NCBI RefSeq assembly: GCF_000769915.1
Contig: NZ_JRLV01000004.1
Location: forward strand, 225,835-289,834
From: Flavobacterium beibuense F44-8
Lineage (GTDB): Bacteria > Bacteroidota > Bacteroidia > Flavobacteriales > Flavobacteriaceae
Reading direction: 5' to 3'
DNA: 64,000 nt
Shown: piece by piece, positions 35,861-45,169 of the stretch
Layout of the letters: every line of letters begins with the position of its first letter
How positions within the stretch are numbered: position 1 is the stretch's first letter
The notes under the pieces: model-generated
Databases searched by the model: none
The model's input: only the letters and a program-made list of their open reading frames with translations
Told to the model about the DNA's origin: nothing
Made by a program: the position numbers and the translations under genes

Positions 35861-35887
35861 AAAAAGCCCTGCAAATGCAGGGCTTTC
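35861..35887 (-). terminator. Rho-independent terminator after the M1 peptidase gene
   Basis: AAAGCCCTGC (35863-35872), loop AAAT, GCAGGGCTTT (35877-35886). On the minus strand a T-run follows. It lies 6 bp past the peptidase stop. Confidence 0.85.
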
Positions 35888-35892
35888 TTATA

Positions 35893-37785
35893 TTATTGCT
35901 TTACATAAATGTTGTTTTCCTTATTTATGTCGGCCATGAGCTCCATAGGGTCTATCATAATCACCTTTATAGCCGATTTAGGCTTGTTTATGGTGAATTG
36001 GTAGGTTGTATGTGCCCAGTCCCAGTTTGCAAGCACTGTGCGCTTTAAATTAGCGTACGGATTGTCTTTTTGGTAATGCATTAAGCTAAGCGGTACATAG
36101 TACGTTTCCTGAGTACCGTCTTCATAAACTACAATAAGGTCCAGTGGCATTGGCATCATACCTATGCGCTCCAGTGTAACTGTTGTAGAATTAGTACTGT
36201 CACTAATATCTTTAATACTGTAATCAATAGTATTTGTGGTTTGGCACCAGTCGGTTAAATACCAGTCCAGTTCAGCCCCCGATACTTTCTCTGCCGTACG
36301 GATAATATCCAGCGGAGTAGGGTGGGTAAACTTATAATCATAGTAGTAACGCTTAATGGTTTTCATTAGGTTTTCCTGACCTATAACATCTATAAGCTGC
36401 GTAAGGAAAATAGTCCCTTTACTATAAGCCGATATACCGTAAAGCATATTAAGTGAATACCTGTCGGCATGTGTAGTTAAAGGCTGTTCTTTACCTGTAG
36501 AAACCATATAGAAATAGTTGCTGTAGGCATCAGTCCAGGGATGAGACTGTTTTTCTTTTTTGTCGTTAGGCAACACGGTTTCCATAGCAAGATCACTAAT
36601 GAAAGAAGTAAAGCCTTCATCCATCCATTCGTGCTTAGACTCGTTAGAGGCTAAAATATGCTGGAACCATGAGTGAGCAAATTCATGAGCCGTTACACCT
36701 ACAAGGCTACCGTAGCTGCGGTTACCTGTAATCAGTGTACACATGGCATATTCCATACCACCGTCGCCACCCTGAACAACAGAGTATTGTTTGTACGGAT
36801 AAGGACCTATGTTTTCGTTATAAAACGCCAGAAGCTCGGCTGTTTTAGGCTGAAGCTTTTTCCAGTTTTCGTTGTACTCCGGGTTGTCTTTGTAGAAGAA
36901 ATGCAGTTCTACACCGTTTGGTCCTATAATTTTGTCGTGTATGTAATCTTTATCGGCACCCCATGCAAAATCGTGTACCATTGGTGCTACAAAATGCCAG
37001 GTAAGGGTTTTGGTTTTTCTTGGGTGTTTAACTTTTACACCTTCATCTTCATAACCTTTACCAATTTCATTTTTGTTTTGCAGGTAGCCTGTTCCGCCAA
37101 TGGTGTAGTCTTTGTCAATAGTAATTTTTACGTCAAAATCACCCCAAACACCGTGAAACTCACGACCAATGTATGGATCTGCATGCCATCCTTCAAAATC
37201 GTATTCGGCAATTTTTGGATACCATTGTGTCATGGAAAGGGCTACACCTTCGGTTGAATTTCTTCCTGAACGGCGTACCTGTTCGGGCACCTGTCCTTCA
37301 AAACTCAAATTAAAAGTGGTTGATTTTCCGGGTAGTATAGGAGTCGCTAAATCTACTTCCAGTACAGTACCCGCAACAATAGTTTTAGCATCTAAACCAT
37401 CCTGCTTGAAATTAGATATGTTTAGGAAACCTATCTGATCTGGGGTTAGGATGCTAATACGACTTTCCTTAATGGTTTCTTCACCTCTTTTAAAGCTTTT
37501 TACCATCCTTCCGTCAGGGTCGGCAATAGTTTGCAGCCTGGCATCCATTTCACTTCCCGGCTGGAAAGCATTGTTGTATAAATGATAAAATACGCGGCGA
37601 AGCGTATCGGGAGAGTTGTTAGTATAAACAAGTTCCTGTGTTCCGGTATAGCGGTAGGTTTTTACGTCCATGGAAACGTCCATTTTGTAATCTACGTGCT
37701 GTTGCCAGTAACCCGGGTTAGGGTTGTTGTTTTGGGCAAATAAACCCGAAACGGCAAAAAGTGCAAATAATACTGATTTTTTCAT
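35893..37785 (-). CDS. M1 family metallopeptidase
   Basis: 630-residue zinc aminopeptidase-like enzyme. The start is taken at ATG 37785, where a proper SPI signal begins (MKKSVLFALFAVSGLFAQ); the frame's upstream ATG at 37824 lies in a terminator hairpin and would add 13 unlikely residues. An N-terminal beta domain is followed by the catalytic domain with GGMEYAMCTLI, the zinc motif HEFAH (near residue 365), and the distal Glu in NESKHEWMDEGFTSF. Further on is YSKGTIFLTQLIDVIG. It is exported and probably periplasmic or surface-exposed, where it would take part in peptide use. Downstream and upstream terminators make it monocistronic. Confidence 0.92.
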   Translation of the reverse strand: MKKSVLFALFAVSGLFAQNNNPNPGYWQQHVDYKMDVSMDVKTYRYTGTQELVYTNNSPDTLRRVFYHLYNNAFQPGSEMDARLQTIADPDGRMVKSFKRGEETIKESRISILTPDQIGFLNISNFKQDGLDAKTIVAGTVLEVDLATPILPGKSTTFNLSFEGQVPEQVRRSGRNSTEGVALSMTQWYPKIAEYDFEGWHADPYIGREFHGVWGDFDVKITIDKDYTIGGTGYLQNKNEIGKGYEDEGVKVKHPRKTKTLTWHFVAPMVHDFAWGADKDYIHDKIIGPNGVELHFFYKDNPEYNENWKKLQPKTAELLAFYNENIGPYPYKQYSVVQGGDGGMEYAMCTLITGNRSYGSLVGVTAHEFAHSWFQHILASNESKHEWMDEGFTSFISDLAMETVLPNDKKEKQSHPWTDAYSNYFYMVSTGKEQPLTTHADRYSLNMLYGISAYSKGTIFLTQLIDVIGQENLMKTIKRYYYDYKFTHPTPLDIIRTAEKVSGAELDWYLTDWCQTTNTIDYSIKDISDSTNSTTVTLERIGMMPMPLDLIVVYEDGTQETYYVPLSLMHYQKDNPYANLKRTVLANWDWAHTTYQFTINKPKSAIKVIMIDPMELMADINKENNIYVKQ

Positions 37786-37796
37786 GGGCTTAAAAT

Positions 37797-37826
37797 AAAA
37801 AATGGAAGGGAATTTCCCTTCCATTT
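37797..37826 (-). terminator. Rho-independent terminator after the S8 protease gene
   Basis: Perfect 12-bp stem AAATGGAAGGGA (37800-37811) with TCCCTTCCATTT (37815-37826), loop ATT, and a T-rich tail on the minus strand. Confidence 0.85.
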
Positions 37827-37844
37827 ATCTGATTTATATGAAAA

Positions 37845-39464
37845 TTATTTTCCTCTTGAAATCTGATCGGCCATTATCAGGGCGTTGTAAGCATTTACAA
37901 TTTTACCTGATTTTGAAGCCTCACTGAACATGATTACTTTTTGATCTTCACCTTCACCTACCTGTACCTGCATATTTGGAGCTAAACCAGAATCCATAAG
38001 GATGTGCTTAACCTGTGAAGCAGAAAGTTTAGGGTAGTAAGCACGTATAAGTGCAGCTACACCGGCAGCATTTGGAGATGCCATTGATGTACCCTGTAGG
38101 AATTCATAATGATTATCCGGAGTTGTTGCATAAATTCTCATACCCGGGCTAAATACGTCTACGTTATTTTTACCGTAGTTGGAGAAAGGAGCTACTAAAC
38201 CTTTTTCTGTAAGTTTGTTGTTAAGGGCACCAATACAGATAAAGTTATCTGAAAACTCAGGTCCTGTAACCATGTTATCGTTAGGGTAACGCTCTACACC
38301 TCCGTTTTTGTCAAGGTAAGCACCTTCGTTACCTGCAGCACAAACAATAAGAACATCTTTTTCTCCTGCATATTTAATTGCATCATATACCCACTCACTG
38401 TGTGTAGAGAAGTATTTACCAAAACTACCGTTGATTACTTTAGCACCATTGTCTACAGCATAACGAATAGCAAGTGCAACATCTTTATCATACTCATCAC
38501 CATCCGGCACGGCTCTTACAGCCATAATTTCTACAACATCGCTGGCAACACCGTCACCACCAATACCGTTGTTTCTTACCTGAGCGATGATACCCGAAAC
38601 GTGTGTACCGTGTTTAGCACCGTCTTTATCAGGGCCAATTACATTGTTATTACCGTAGCCTCTTGAATTGAAATCGTCAGGATTGTCGCCCAGAATTTCA
38701 CGAGCGTTGTATTTTAGGTTAAGGTGGTATTCAATTTCATTTGTGTAGTGCTCTACACCAGAGTTAACTTCTTTAGCAAGTTCTTCTCTTGAAATCTGAG
38801 CCAGAATCATTACAAACTGACTTCTAACACTGGTTAGGCTAGGGTCTTTTAAGTCAAGCGCTTTAAGGTCTTCGGCTGTATAGTTTTCCTTACCTGTAAG
38901 TTCCTGGAATTTTTTATCGGCTTTCAGGATGAAGTCCATTTGCATTTTGCCTGCAAGTGCCTGGTTGTATTCTTCATCATATTTAGCTTTTGCTCTTTTG
39001 TAAGTTTCAGAACCATCGTCACCTTTTTTAAGGATCCTGATGAACTCCATGTTTTCATGGTTAATGTCACCTAAAAAGTTCCATCCGTGAATATCGTCAA
39101 TGTATCCGTTGTTATCGTCATCAATACCGTTTCCGGCAATTTCTTTAGGGTTGGTCCATATAACCCCTTGTAAGTCAGGGTGCTCAATATCTACACCAGA
39201 ATCTACTACACCAACAATAATTTTGGTAGCTTTTCTCCCTTGTAAAAGAGTACTGTAAGCTCTGTCTACACTCATTCCCGGAATGGTATCGGTAAACAGG
39301 TCTAAATGACTCCAACGTTCTTCTTGTGTATCAGTAAGGTCAGCTTTCTTAGCTGTGATAGTAGTGTTGATGGCAAGTGGAGTTGCCGTAATTTTTTTAG
39401 ATGAACCACAGCTTGCCAGAAATAAAGCCAGGGCAGCTGACAGGTAAATTGACTTGAACTTCAT
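37845..39464 (-). CDS. S8 (subtilisin-like) serine peptidase, predicted lipoprotein
   Basis: 539-residue protease with a lipoprotein signal (MKFKSIYLSAALALFLASC). The catalytic triad is visible: Asp in IIVGVVDSGVDIEHPDLQG, His in HGTHVSGIIAQV, and Ser in LQGTSMASPNAAGVAALI. A long insertion of about 150 residues between the Asp and His blocks (KGDDGSETYKRAKAKYDEEY onward) is helical and is typical of a Bacteroidota S8 subgroup. The oxyanion Asn is in VCAAGNEGAYL. It is probably anchored to the outer membrane. There is no C-terminal T9SS sorting domain. Confidence 0.92.
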   Translation of the reverse strand: MKFKSIYLSAALALFLASCGSSKKITATPLAINTTITAKKADLTDTQEERWSHLDLFTDTIPGMSVDRAYSTLLQGRKATKIIVGVVDSGVDIEHPDLQGVIWTNPKEIAGNGIDDDNNGYIDDIHGWNFLGDINHENMEFIRILKKGDDGSETYKRAKAKYDEEYNQALAGKMQMDFILKADKKFQELTGKENYTAEDLKALDLKDPSLTSVRSQFVMILAQISREELAKEVNSGVEHYTNEIEYHLNLKYNAREILGDNPDDFNSRGYGNNNVIGPDKDGAKHGTHVSGIIAQVRNNGIGGDGVASDVVEIMAVRAVPDGDEYDKDVALAIRYAVDNGAKVINGSFGKYFSTHSEWVYDAIKYAGEKDVLIVCAAGNEGAYLDKNGGVERYPNDNMVTGPEFSDNFICIGALNNKLTEKGLVAPFSNYGKNNVDVFSPGMRIYATTPDNHYEFLQGTSMASPNAAGVAALIRAYYPKLSASQVKHILMDSGLAPNMQVQVGEGEDQKVIMFSEASKSGKIVNAYNALIMADQISRGK

Positions 39465-39536
39465 AATTCGTTTTATTTAATTTTTTAAATAGGTCTAATG
39501 TATCCTGATTTTGTTACACAAAAATCCCGATTAACA

Positions 39537-40397
39537 TTAAATTAGTATATCACTACACTTGTATACATCTTTCAGGCGCACACCTTTTTCAGTATGCTGT
39601 ACTGTAATTATTTCATTGTGAGCATCGTGCTCTAAAAATAAATAATAACCGTTATCGGCAGCGGCATTCATAAATTTAGACTTTTCGTCCAGCGTTAATA
39701 GCGGGCGGGTATCATAACCCATAACATACGGTAACGGTATATGACCCGCAGTAGGAAGCAAATCGGCCATGAAAACAATGGTTTTGCCGTTATAGTTTAT
39801 ATGCGGAATCATTTGTTTTTCGGTATGTCCGTCTGCAAAAAAGATACCAAAGCCCAGCTCACATTGGTCTAAATAGTCACCTTTAGGGCGGTTAATAAAC
39901 TTAAGCTGTCCGCTTTCCTGCATAGGGATAATATTTTCTTTAAGGAAAGAAGCCTTTTCACGGGCATTAGGTTTTGTAGCCCATTCCCAGTGATTGTCGT
40001 TTGTCCAGAAGTTAGCATTTTTAAAGGCAACCTCATATCCGGTACGTTCCTTATTCCACTGTACGCTTCCGCCACAATGGTCAAAATGAAGGTGTGTCAT
40101 AAACACATCGGTAATGTCATCTCTGTGAAAGCCATATTTTGCAAGGGACTTGTCTATGCTGTGATCTCCCCAAAGCGAGTAGTAGCCAAAAAACTTTTCG
40201 TTTTGCTTATTTCCCATCCCTGTATCTATCAAAATCAGCCTGTTGCCGTCTTCAATTAAAAGGCATCTTGCAGCAATATCAATAAGATTGTTGGCATCTG
40301 CCGGGTTTGTCCTGTTCCATATCGTTTTAGGAACAACGCCAAACATAGCCCCTCCGTCAAGCTTAAAATTGCCACTTTCTATTGGGTATAATTTCAT
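39537..40397 (-). CDS. MBL-fold metallo-hydrolase
   Basis: 286-residue metallo-beta-lactamase-fold hydrolase. The metal-binding motif HLHFDHCGG (near residues 105-113) is followed by a later His in FFADGHTEKQMIPH and an Asp in VFMADLLPTAGHIPLPYVMGYD. The overall pattern resembles the AttM/lactonase-like group, but substrate cannot be inferred safely. There is no signal peptide, so it is cytoplasmic. It is divergent from the sufA-like gene. Confidence 0.88.
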   Translation of the reverse strand: MKLYPIESGNFKLDGGAMFGVVPKTIWNRTNPADANNLIDIAARCLLIEDGNRLILIDTGMGNKQNEKFFGYYSLWGDHSIDKSLAKYGFHRDDITDVFMTHLHFDHCGGSVQWNKERTGYEVAFKNANFWTNDNHWEWATKPNAREKASFLKENIIPMQESGQLKFINRPKGDYLDQCELGFGIFFADGHTEKQMIPHINYNGKTIVFMADLLPTAGHIPLPYVMGYDTRPLLTLDEKSKFMNAAADNGYYLFLEHDAHNEIITVQHTEKGVRLKDVYKCSDILI

Positions 40398-40493
40398 TGT
40401 ATTGAGTTTAGAGGTGCCAAATTACTAATTTAAGCCCACATATCATTATAAGTATTGCTTATAATGCAATAAGGAGAAAAAGGTTATCTGCTA

Positions 40494-40523
40494 TTGCAAT
40501 CTGTAAAAATGGTGGTATCTTTG
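40494..40523 (+). promoter_or_regulatory. Promoter of the SUF operon
   Basis: TTG (40494-40496), a 19-bp spacer, then TATCTTTG (40516-40523). Both boxes and the spacing match the Bacteroidota housekeeping promoter. It lies 34 bp before the sufA-like ATG. Confidence 0.7.
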
Positions 40524-40557
40524 CACTAAATTTAGATTAAATGTAAATTGTTGAATT

Positions 40558-40887
40558 ATGATAAAAGTTTCTGACACAGCAAGAAAGAAAGTCGCAAGCC
40601 TTATGGAAGACGAGGGATTTGATGCTGCTACCGATTATGTGAGGGTAGGCGTTAAAAGTGGCGGATGCTCTGGGCTTTCATACGATTTAAAGTTTGACAA
40701 AGAGCTTGGAGAGAATGACAAAGTGTTTGAGGATAACAATATAAAAATTGCCGTAGATAAAAAAAGTTTCCTGTATTTAGCAGGTACAATCCTGGAATAT
40801 TCGGGAGGATTAAACGGTAAAGGATTTGTATTTAATAATCCAAATGCAAGCAGAACCTGCGGTTGCGGGGAAAGTTTTTCGCTTTAA
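40558..40887 (+). CDS. sufA: Fe-S cluster assembly A-type carrier (SufA/IscA/ErpA-like)
   Basis: 109-residue A-type carrier that passes [Fe-S] clusters from the SUF scaffold to apo-proteins. The three conserved cysteines are present: Cys37 in KSGGCSGLSY, and Cys101 and Cys103 in RTCGCGESF. It heads the sufA-sufB-sufC-(insert)-sufD run and has a clear promoter. The 137-bp gap to sufB carries TTTCAGG-type repeats and no gene. SufA, IscA and ErpA cannot be separated by sequence alone; the linkage with sufBCD favours the SUF role. Confidence 0.9.
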   Translation: MIKVSDTARKKVASLMEDEGFDAATDYVRVGVKSGGCSGLSYDLKFDKELGENDKVFEDNNIKIAVDKKSFLYLAGTILEYSGGLNGKGFVFNNPNASRTCGCGESFSL

Positions 40888-41024
40888 TTATTATGTTTCA
40901 GGTTTCAGGTTACACATTGAATCCTGAAAAATGACAACGTAAACGAATTTAGAATATATAGGTATTTCAGTAATGTTTCGGTATACTATGTACCGGTAAC
41001 TTTCCACCTGAAACGAAACAAACG

Positions 41025-42473
41025 ATGAGTAAGTACACAGAAGAAGAATTAAAAATCGAACTCGAGAACAAGGAGTATGAGTACGGTTTTTATACGGATA
41101 TAGAATCAGATACGTTCCCTAACGGGCTAAACGAGGACATTGTTCGTGCTATTTCCTTAAAAAAGGAAGAGCCGGAATGGATGACCGAATGGCGACTTGA
41201 AGCTTTTAGAGCATGGGAACAGATGATTGAGCCGGAATGGGCTAACGTACACTATGAGAAACCTAAATTCCAGGATATATCATACTATTCGGCACCAATG
41301 AAAAAGCCGAAATATAACAGTCTTGATGAGGTAGATCCTGAACTTTTGGATACGTTCAAGAAACTGGGAATCTCATTAGATGAGCAAAAAAAGCTGGCAG
41401 GTGTTGCGGTCGATATCGTGATGGACTCGGTATCTGTTGCTACTACCTTTAAGCAAACACTTGCTGAGAAAGGTATTATTTTCTGCTCTATATCTGAGGC
41501 GATTAAGGAGCACCCTGAGTTGGTTAAGAAATATCTTGGTACTGTAGTGCCGCAAAAAGACAATTTCTATGCAGCGCTTAACTCTGCCGTATTCTCAGAC
41601 GGTTCTTTTTGTTATATACCAAAAGGGGTAAGATGCCCTATGGAACTTTCTACTTACTTCAGGATTAATCAGGCCGGTACCGGTCAGTTTGAGCGTACAC
41701 TTGTTGTGGCAGACGAAGGAAGTTATGTAAGTTACCTTGAAGGATGTACAGCACCATCGCGCGATGAAAATCAGCTGCACGCTGCTGTAGTAGAGCTTAT
41801 TGCTCTTGATGATGCCGAGATTAAATATTCTACTGTACAAAACTGGTTCCCTGGTGATAAAACCGGTAAAGGTGGGGTTTACAACTTTGTAACTAAACGC
41901 GGACTTTGTGAGAGGAACGCTAAAATTTCATGGACACAGGTTGAAACAGGATCTGCAGTTACATGGAAATACCCAAGTTGTGTGCTTAAAGGTGATAACT
42001 CGGTAGGGGAGTTTTACTCTATTGCCGTTACAAATAACTATCAGCAGGCCGATACAGGTACTAAAATGATTCACTTAGGGAAAAACACTAAGAGTACTAT
42101 TATATCTAAAGGTATTTCGGCTGGTAAATCACAAAACAGTTACCGTGGTTTAGTACAAATAGCTTCGAGAGCAGAAAACGCAAGGAACTTCTCTCAGTGT
42201 GACTCATTACTTATGGGTAACAGCTGTGGTGCACATACATTCCCGTATATCGAATCTAAAAACACCAGTGCACAAATAGAGCACGAGGCTACAACAAGTA
42301 AAATTGGTGAAGATCAGGTGTTTTACTGTAACCAAAGGGGAATCCCTACAGAGAAAGCTATTGCACTTATTGTAAACGGATTTAGTAAGGAAGTTTTAAA
42401 CAAGCTGCCTATGGAGTTTGCTGTAGAAGCTCAAAAACTTCTGGAAATCAGTCTTGAAGGTTCTGTAGGTTAA
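41025..42473 (+). CDS. sufB: Fe-S cluster assembly scaffold protein SufB
   Basis: 482-residue SufB, the core scaffold of the SufBC2D complex on which Fe-S clusters are built. Diagnostic segments are [36 protein letters not shown], and [17 protein letters not shown]. Further on are [25 protein letters not shown] and the C-terminal [21 protein letters not shown]. Length is standard. It is the second gene of the SUF cluster; sufC follows after 34 bp. Confidence 0.97.
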   Translation: MSKYTEEELKIELENKEYEYGFYTDIESDTFPNGLNEDIVRAISLKKEEPEWMTEWRLEAFRAWEQMIEPEWANVHYEKPKFQDISYYSAPMKKPKYNSLDEVDPELLDTFKKLGISLDEQKKLAGVAVDIVMDSVSVATTFKQTLAEKGIIFCSISEAIKEHPELVKKYLGTVVPQKDNFYAALNSAVFSDGSFCYIPKGVRCPMELSTYFRINQAGTGQFERTLVVADEGSYVSYLEGCTAPSRDENQLHAAVVELIALDDAEIKYSTVQNWFPGDKTGKGGVYNFVTKRGLCERNAKISWTQVETGSAVTWKYPSCVLKGDNSVGEFYSIAVTNNYQQADTGTKMIHLGKNTKSTIISKGISAGKSQNSYRGLVQIASRAENARNFSQCDSLLMGNSCGAHTFPYIESKNTSAQIEHEATTSKIGEDQVFYCNQRGIPTEKAIALIVNGFSKEVLNKLPMEFAVEAQKLLEISLEGSVG

Positions 42474-42507
42474 TCAATTATTAAAAAATACACCATTATA
42501 TATTTTT

Positions 42508-43254
42508 ATGTTATCAATAAAGAATTTACACGCAAGTGTTGAAGATAAAGAGATTTTAAAAGGTATAAACCTTGAAGTTAAAGCAGGAGAGGTTCATGCT
42601 ATAATGGGGCCTAACGGTTCTGGTAAAAGTACGCTTTCTTCTGTTATCGCAGGTAAAGAGGACTATGAGGTAACCGATGGGGAAATTGTTCTTGAAGGAG
42701 AAGATATAGGAGAGTTGGCACCTGAAGAGAGAGCACACAAAGGTGTTTTCCTTTCTTTCCAGTATCCGGTAGAGATTCCGGGAGTTTCTGTAACTAACTT
42801 TATGAAAACGGCAATCAACGAGAGCCGTAAAGCTAAAGGTTTAGAGGAGATGCCGGCTAACGAAATGCTGAAGTTAATCCGCGAGAAATCAGAATTATTA
42901 GAAATAGACAGGAAGTTTTTATCACGTTCGTTAAACGAAGGTTTCTCGGGTGGTGAGAAAAAACGTAATGAGATATTCCAGATGGCTATGCTTGAACCAA
43001 AGCTGGCTATTCTTGACGAAACCGACTCTGGTCTTGATATCGATGCACTTCGTATCGTAGCAAATGGTGTGAACAAATTGCGCAGTAAAGACAACGCTGT
43101 AATTGTAATTACTCACTACCAAAGGCTGCTTGACTATATTGTTCCTGATTATGTTCACGTACTTTATAACGGTAAGATTGTAAAATCAGGAGGTAAAGAG
43201 CTTGCTTACGAGCTTGAGGAAAAAGGTTACGACTGGATTAAATCAGAGAATTAA
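42508..43254 (+). CDS. sufC: Fe-S cluster assembly ATPase SufC
   Basis: 248-residue ABC-type ATPase that drives conformational change of the SufBCD scaffold; it is not a membrane transporter. Walker A is GPNGSGKST, the signature motif is [16 protein letters not shown], and Walker B is [19 protein letters not shown], followed by [20 protein letters not shown]. All are characteristic of SufC. The four-helix-bundle gene follows 42 bp later, before sufD. Confidence 0.97.
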   Translation: MLSIKNLHASVEDKEILKGINLEVKAGEVHAIMGPNGSGKSTLSSVIAGKEDYEVTDGEIVLEGEDIGELAPEERAHKGVFLSFQYPVEIPGVSVTNFMKTAINESRKAKGLEEMPANEMLKLIREKSELLEIDRKFLSRSLNEGFSGGEKKRNEIFQMAMLEPKLAILDETDSGLDIDALRIVANGVNKLRSKDNAVIVITHYQRLLDYIVPDYVHVLYNGKIVKSGGKELAYELEEKGYDWIKSEN

Positions 43255-43296
43255 TTCGGTCTGAGGTCTAAAGTCTAAAAGTCAAAAGGTTGTTTA

Positions 43297-43659
43297 ATGG
43301 CTAAGTTCAGTTCTTTTGAGGAAATTAATTCATGGCAAAAAGCCAGGGTTTTCAACAAAAGGATTTATGAAGTTACCGAAACAAGAGCTTTTAAAAATGA
43401 TTTTGACCTTGCCAGACAAATAAGAAGGGCTTCGGTTTCCGTTTCATCAAACATTGCAGAAGGCTTTGAGCGAAATACAGATAAAGAATTCATTCATTTT
43501 TTATATGTAGCGAAAGGTTCTGCAGGAGAGGTTAGGTCACAGTTGTACTTAGCTTTTGATCTGGAGTATATAGACAGGCAGGTGTTTACAGAATTACTTG
43601 TCGAAATAGGAGAAATATCCAAGCTGCTTAGCGGCTTTATAAAATATCTGAATAAATAA
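43297..43659 (+). CDS. Four-helix-bundle protein (23S rRNA intervening-sequence protein family) inserted in the SUF operon
   Basis: 120-residue all-helical protein with the family pattern SWQKARVFNKRIYEV, FDLARQIRRASVSVSSNIAEGFER, FIHFLYVAKGSAGEVRSQLYLA, and ISKLLSGFIKYL. The family was first noted as ORFs within 23S rRNA intervening sequences, but chromosomal copies are frequent in Bacteroidota; the molecular function is unknown. It interrupts sufC and sufD in the same orientation. A 10-bp inverted repeat (AAGTCAAAAG at 43279-43288, CTTTTGACTT at 43700-43709) within low-complexity tracts flanks it, so it was probably acquired after the operon formed. Confidence 0.88.
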   Translation: MAKFSSFEEINSWQKARVFNKRIYEVTETRAFKNDFDLARQIRRASVSVSSNIAEGFERNTDKEFIHFLYVAKGSAGEVRSQLYLAFDLEYIDRQVFTELLVEIGEISKLLSGFIKYLNK

Positions 43660-43711
43660 AGTACAAAGGAGAGGTCTTTATGACTTTCAACTTTATAAAC
43701 TTTTGACTTAA

Positions 43712-45028
43712 ATGGATTTAAAAGAGAAATTATTATCTTCTTTCATGGCTTTTGAAGAGCGTGTGGATGTAAACGCCGATTTACATAACATACGCACAGA
43801 GGCTATAAAGAATTTTGAAAATAAAGGGTTTCCTACCAAAAAGGAAGAAGCGTGGAAATATACTTCGCTTAATGCAGTGCTTAAAAATGACTTTAGCGTA
43901 TTCCCAAAACAGGAAAATGCATTAAGTTATGCTGAGGTTAAAAAATACTTTCTGCATGAAATAGACACATATAAAGTTGTTTTTATAGATGGTATATTCA
44001 GTTCTTTCCTTTCTTCCACTACACACGAAGGTCTTGACGTTTGCCTGATGTCATCGGCATTAACAAAGCCTAAGTATAAGGAAGTAATAGATACTTATTT
44101 TAATAAGATTGCCAATAAGGATGAAAGCCTGACTTCATTAAACACAGCATTTGCTCATGAAGGTGCTTTTATCAATATCCCAAAAAATAAGATAGCCGAT
44201 AAACCTATTGAGATTATCAGTTTCTCTACAGGCAATGAGGCAGCCCTTATGGTACAGCCAAGGAATTTAGTTGTTGTTGGTAAAAACGCACAGGTACAGA
44301 TTATAGAAAGACACCAAAGCCTTAACAGCAATCCGGTGCTTACTAACGCTGTTACCGAGATTTATGCTCATGAAAATGCTAATGTGGACTATTATAAAAT
44401 CCAAAATGACGTTTTAACGGCTAATCTTATAGATAATACTTATATTTCACAAAAGCGTGACAGTAACGTGAGTGTTCATACCTTCTCGTTTGGAGGTAAC
44501 ATAACACGTAACAACCTTAATTTCTATCATGAAGGAGAGAATATAGACAGCACACTTAAGGGTATCACAATTATTAGCGGCAAGCAGCACGTAGACCATT
44601 ACACGCTTGTAAACCACGCTCAGCCAAACTGTGAGAGTCACCAAAACTACAAAGGTATTTTTGACGGAAGTTCTACAGGAGTATTTAACGGTAAGATTTA
44701 TGTTGAGAAAATTGCTCAGAAAACTGATGCTTTCCAACAGAATAACAACGTACTGTTAAGTGATAAGGCTACTATTAATGCTAAACCACAGCTTGAGATT
44801 TTTGCTGACGACGTAAAATGTTCTCACGGATGTACTATTGGTCAGCTTGACGAAGATGCGATGTTCTACATGCAGTCAAGAGGTATTCCTCAAAAGGAAG
44901 CCAAAGCTTTATTGATGTACGCATTCTCTAATGAGGTTATTGATAGTATCAGAATTACTGAGCTTAAAAACAGAATCAATAAAATTATAGCAACAAAATT
45001 AGGGGTAAACATGGGCTTTGACCTGTAA
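43712..45028 (+). CDS. sufD: Fe-S cluster assembly protein SufD
   Basis: 438-residue partner of SufB and SufC in the scaffold complex. Typical features are the N-terminal helical region with FPTKKEEAWKYTSLNAVL and the beta-helix core with GENIDSTLKGITIISGKQHVDHYT. The C-terminal block is IFADDVKCSHGCTIGQLDEDAMFYMQSRGI (quoted in parts), followed by the EAKALLMYAFSNEVID helix. It is the last gene before a strong terminator; the rest of the SUF genes resume at 52595. Confidence 0.96.
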   Translation: MDLKEKLLSSFMAFEERVDVNADLHNIRTEAIKNFENKGFPTKKEEAWKYTSLNAVLKNDFSVFPKQENALSYAEVKKYFLHEIDTYKVVFIDGIFSSFLSSTTHEGLDVCLMSSALTKPKYKEVIDTYFNKIANKDESLTSLNTAFAHEGAFINIPKNKIADKPIEIISFSTGNEAALMVQPRNLVVVGKNAQVQIIERHQSLNSNPVLTNAVTEIYAHENANVDYYKIQNDVLTANLIDNTYISQKRDSNVSVHTFSFGGNITRNNLNFYHEGENIDSTLKGITIISGKQHVDHYTLVNHAQPNCESHQNYKGIFDGSSTGVFNGKIYVEKIAQKTDAFQQNNNVLLSDKATINAKPQLEIFADDVKCSHGCTIGQLDEDAMFYMQSRGIPQKEAKALLMYAFSNEVIDSIRITELKNRINKIIATKLGVNMGFDL

Positions 45029-45050
45029 CTACCATCAATTTTATAGTATA

Positions 45051-45082
45051 AAAAAGCAGCGCCAACAGCGCTGCTTTTTCTT
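45051..45082 (+). terminator. Rho-independent terminator after sufD
   Basis: 12-bp stem AAAAAGCAGCGC (45051-45062) with GCGCTGCTTTTT (45068-45079), loop CAACA, and a T-tail. Confidence 0.88.
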
Positions 45083-45084
45083 TT

Positions 45085-45169
45085 ATTTAGAATTAATAAA
45101 AATAATTTGGATATGTGATAACACCTAAGTAGATTTGCAATTTAGAATCAATCTAATTTAATTTAGAAT
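45085..45169. promoter_or_regulatory. Three ATTTAGAAT elements, candidate iron (Fur-type) operators of the heme receptor gene
   Basis: ATTTAGAAT occurs at 45085-45093, 45140-45148 and 45161-45169, flanking the -33 and -7 boxes. The middle copy is part of a 9-1-9 near-palindrome with AATCTAATT (45140-45158), the geometry of a Fur box. The last copy overlaps the start codon. The same 9-mer occurs at the hmuT promoter (52395-52403). Confidence 0.5.
45106..45137 (+). promoter_or_regulatory. Promoter of the heme receptor-hmuY unit
   Basis: TTTG (45106-45109), a 20-bp spacer, then TAGATTTG (45130-45137). Both boxes match the Bacteroidota consensus, 30 bp before the ATG. Confidence 0.65.

Noticed and set aside
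36673..37257. 194-codon plus-strand frame antisense to the M1 peptidase
   Set aside because: It is the reverse shadow of a well-supported gene, with Val/Phe/Cys-rich composition and no recognisable domain or upstream signals.
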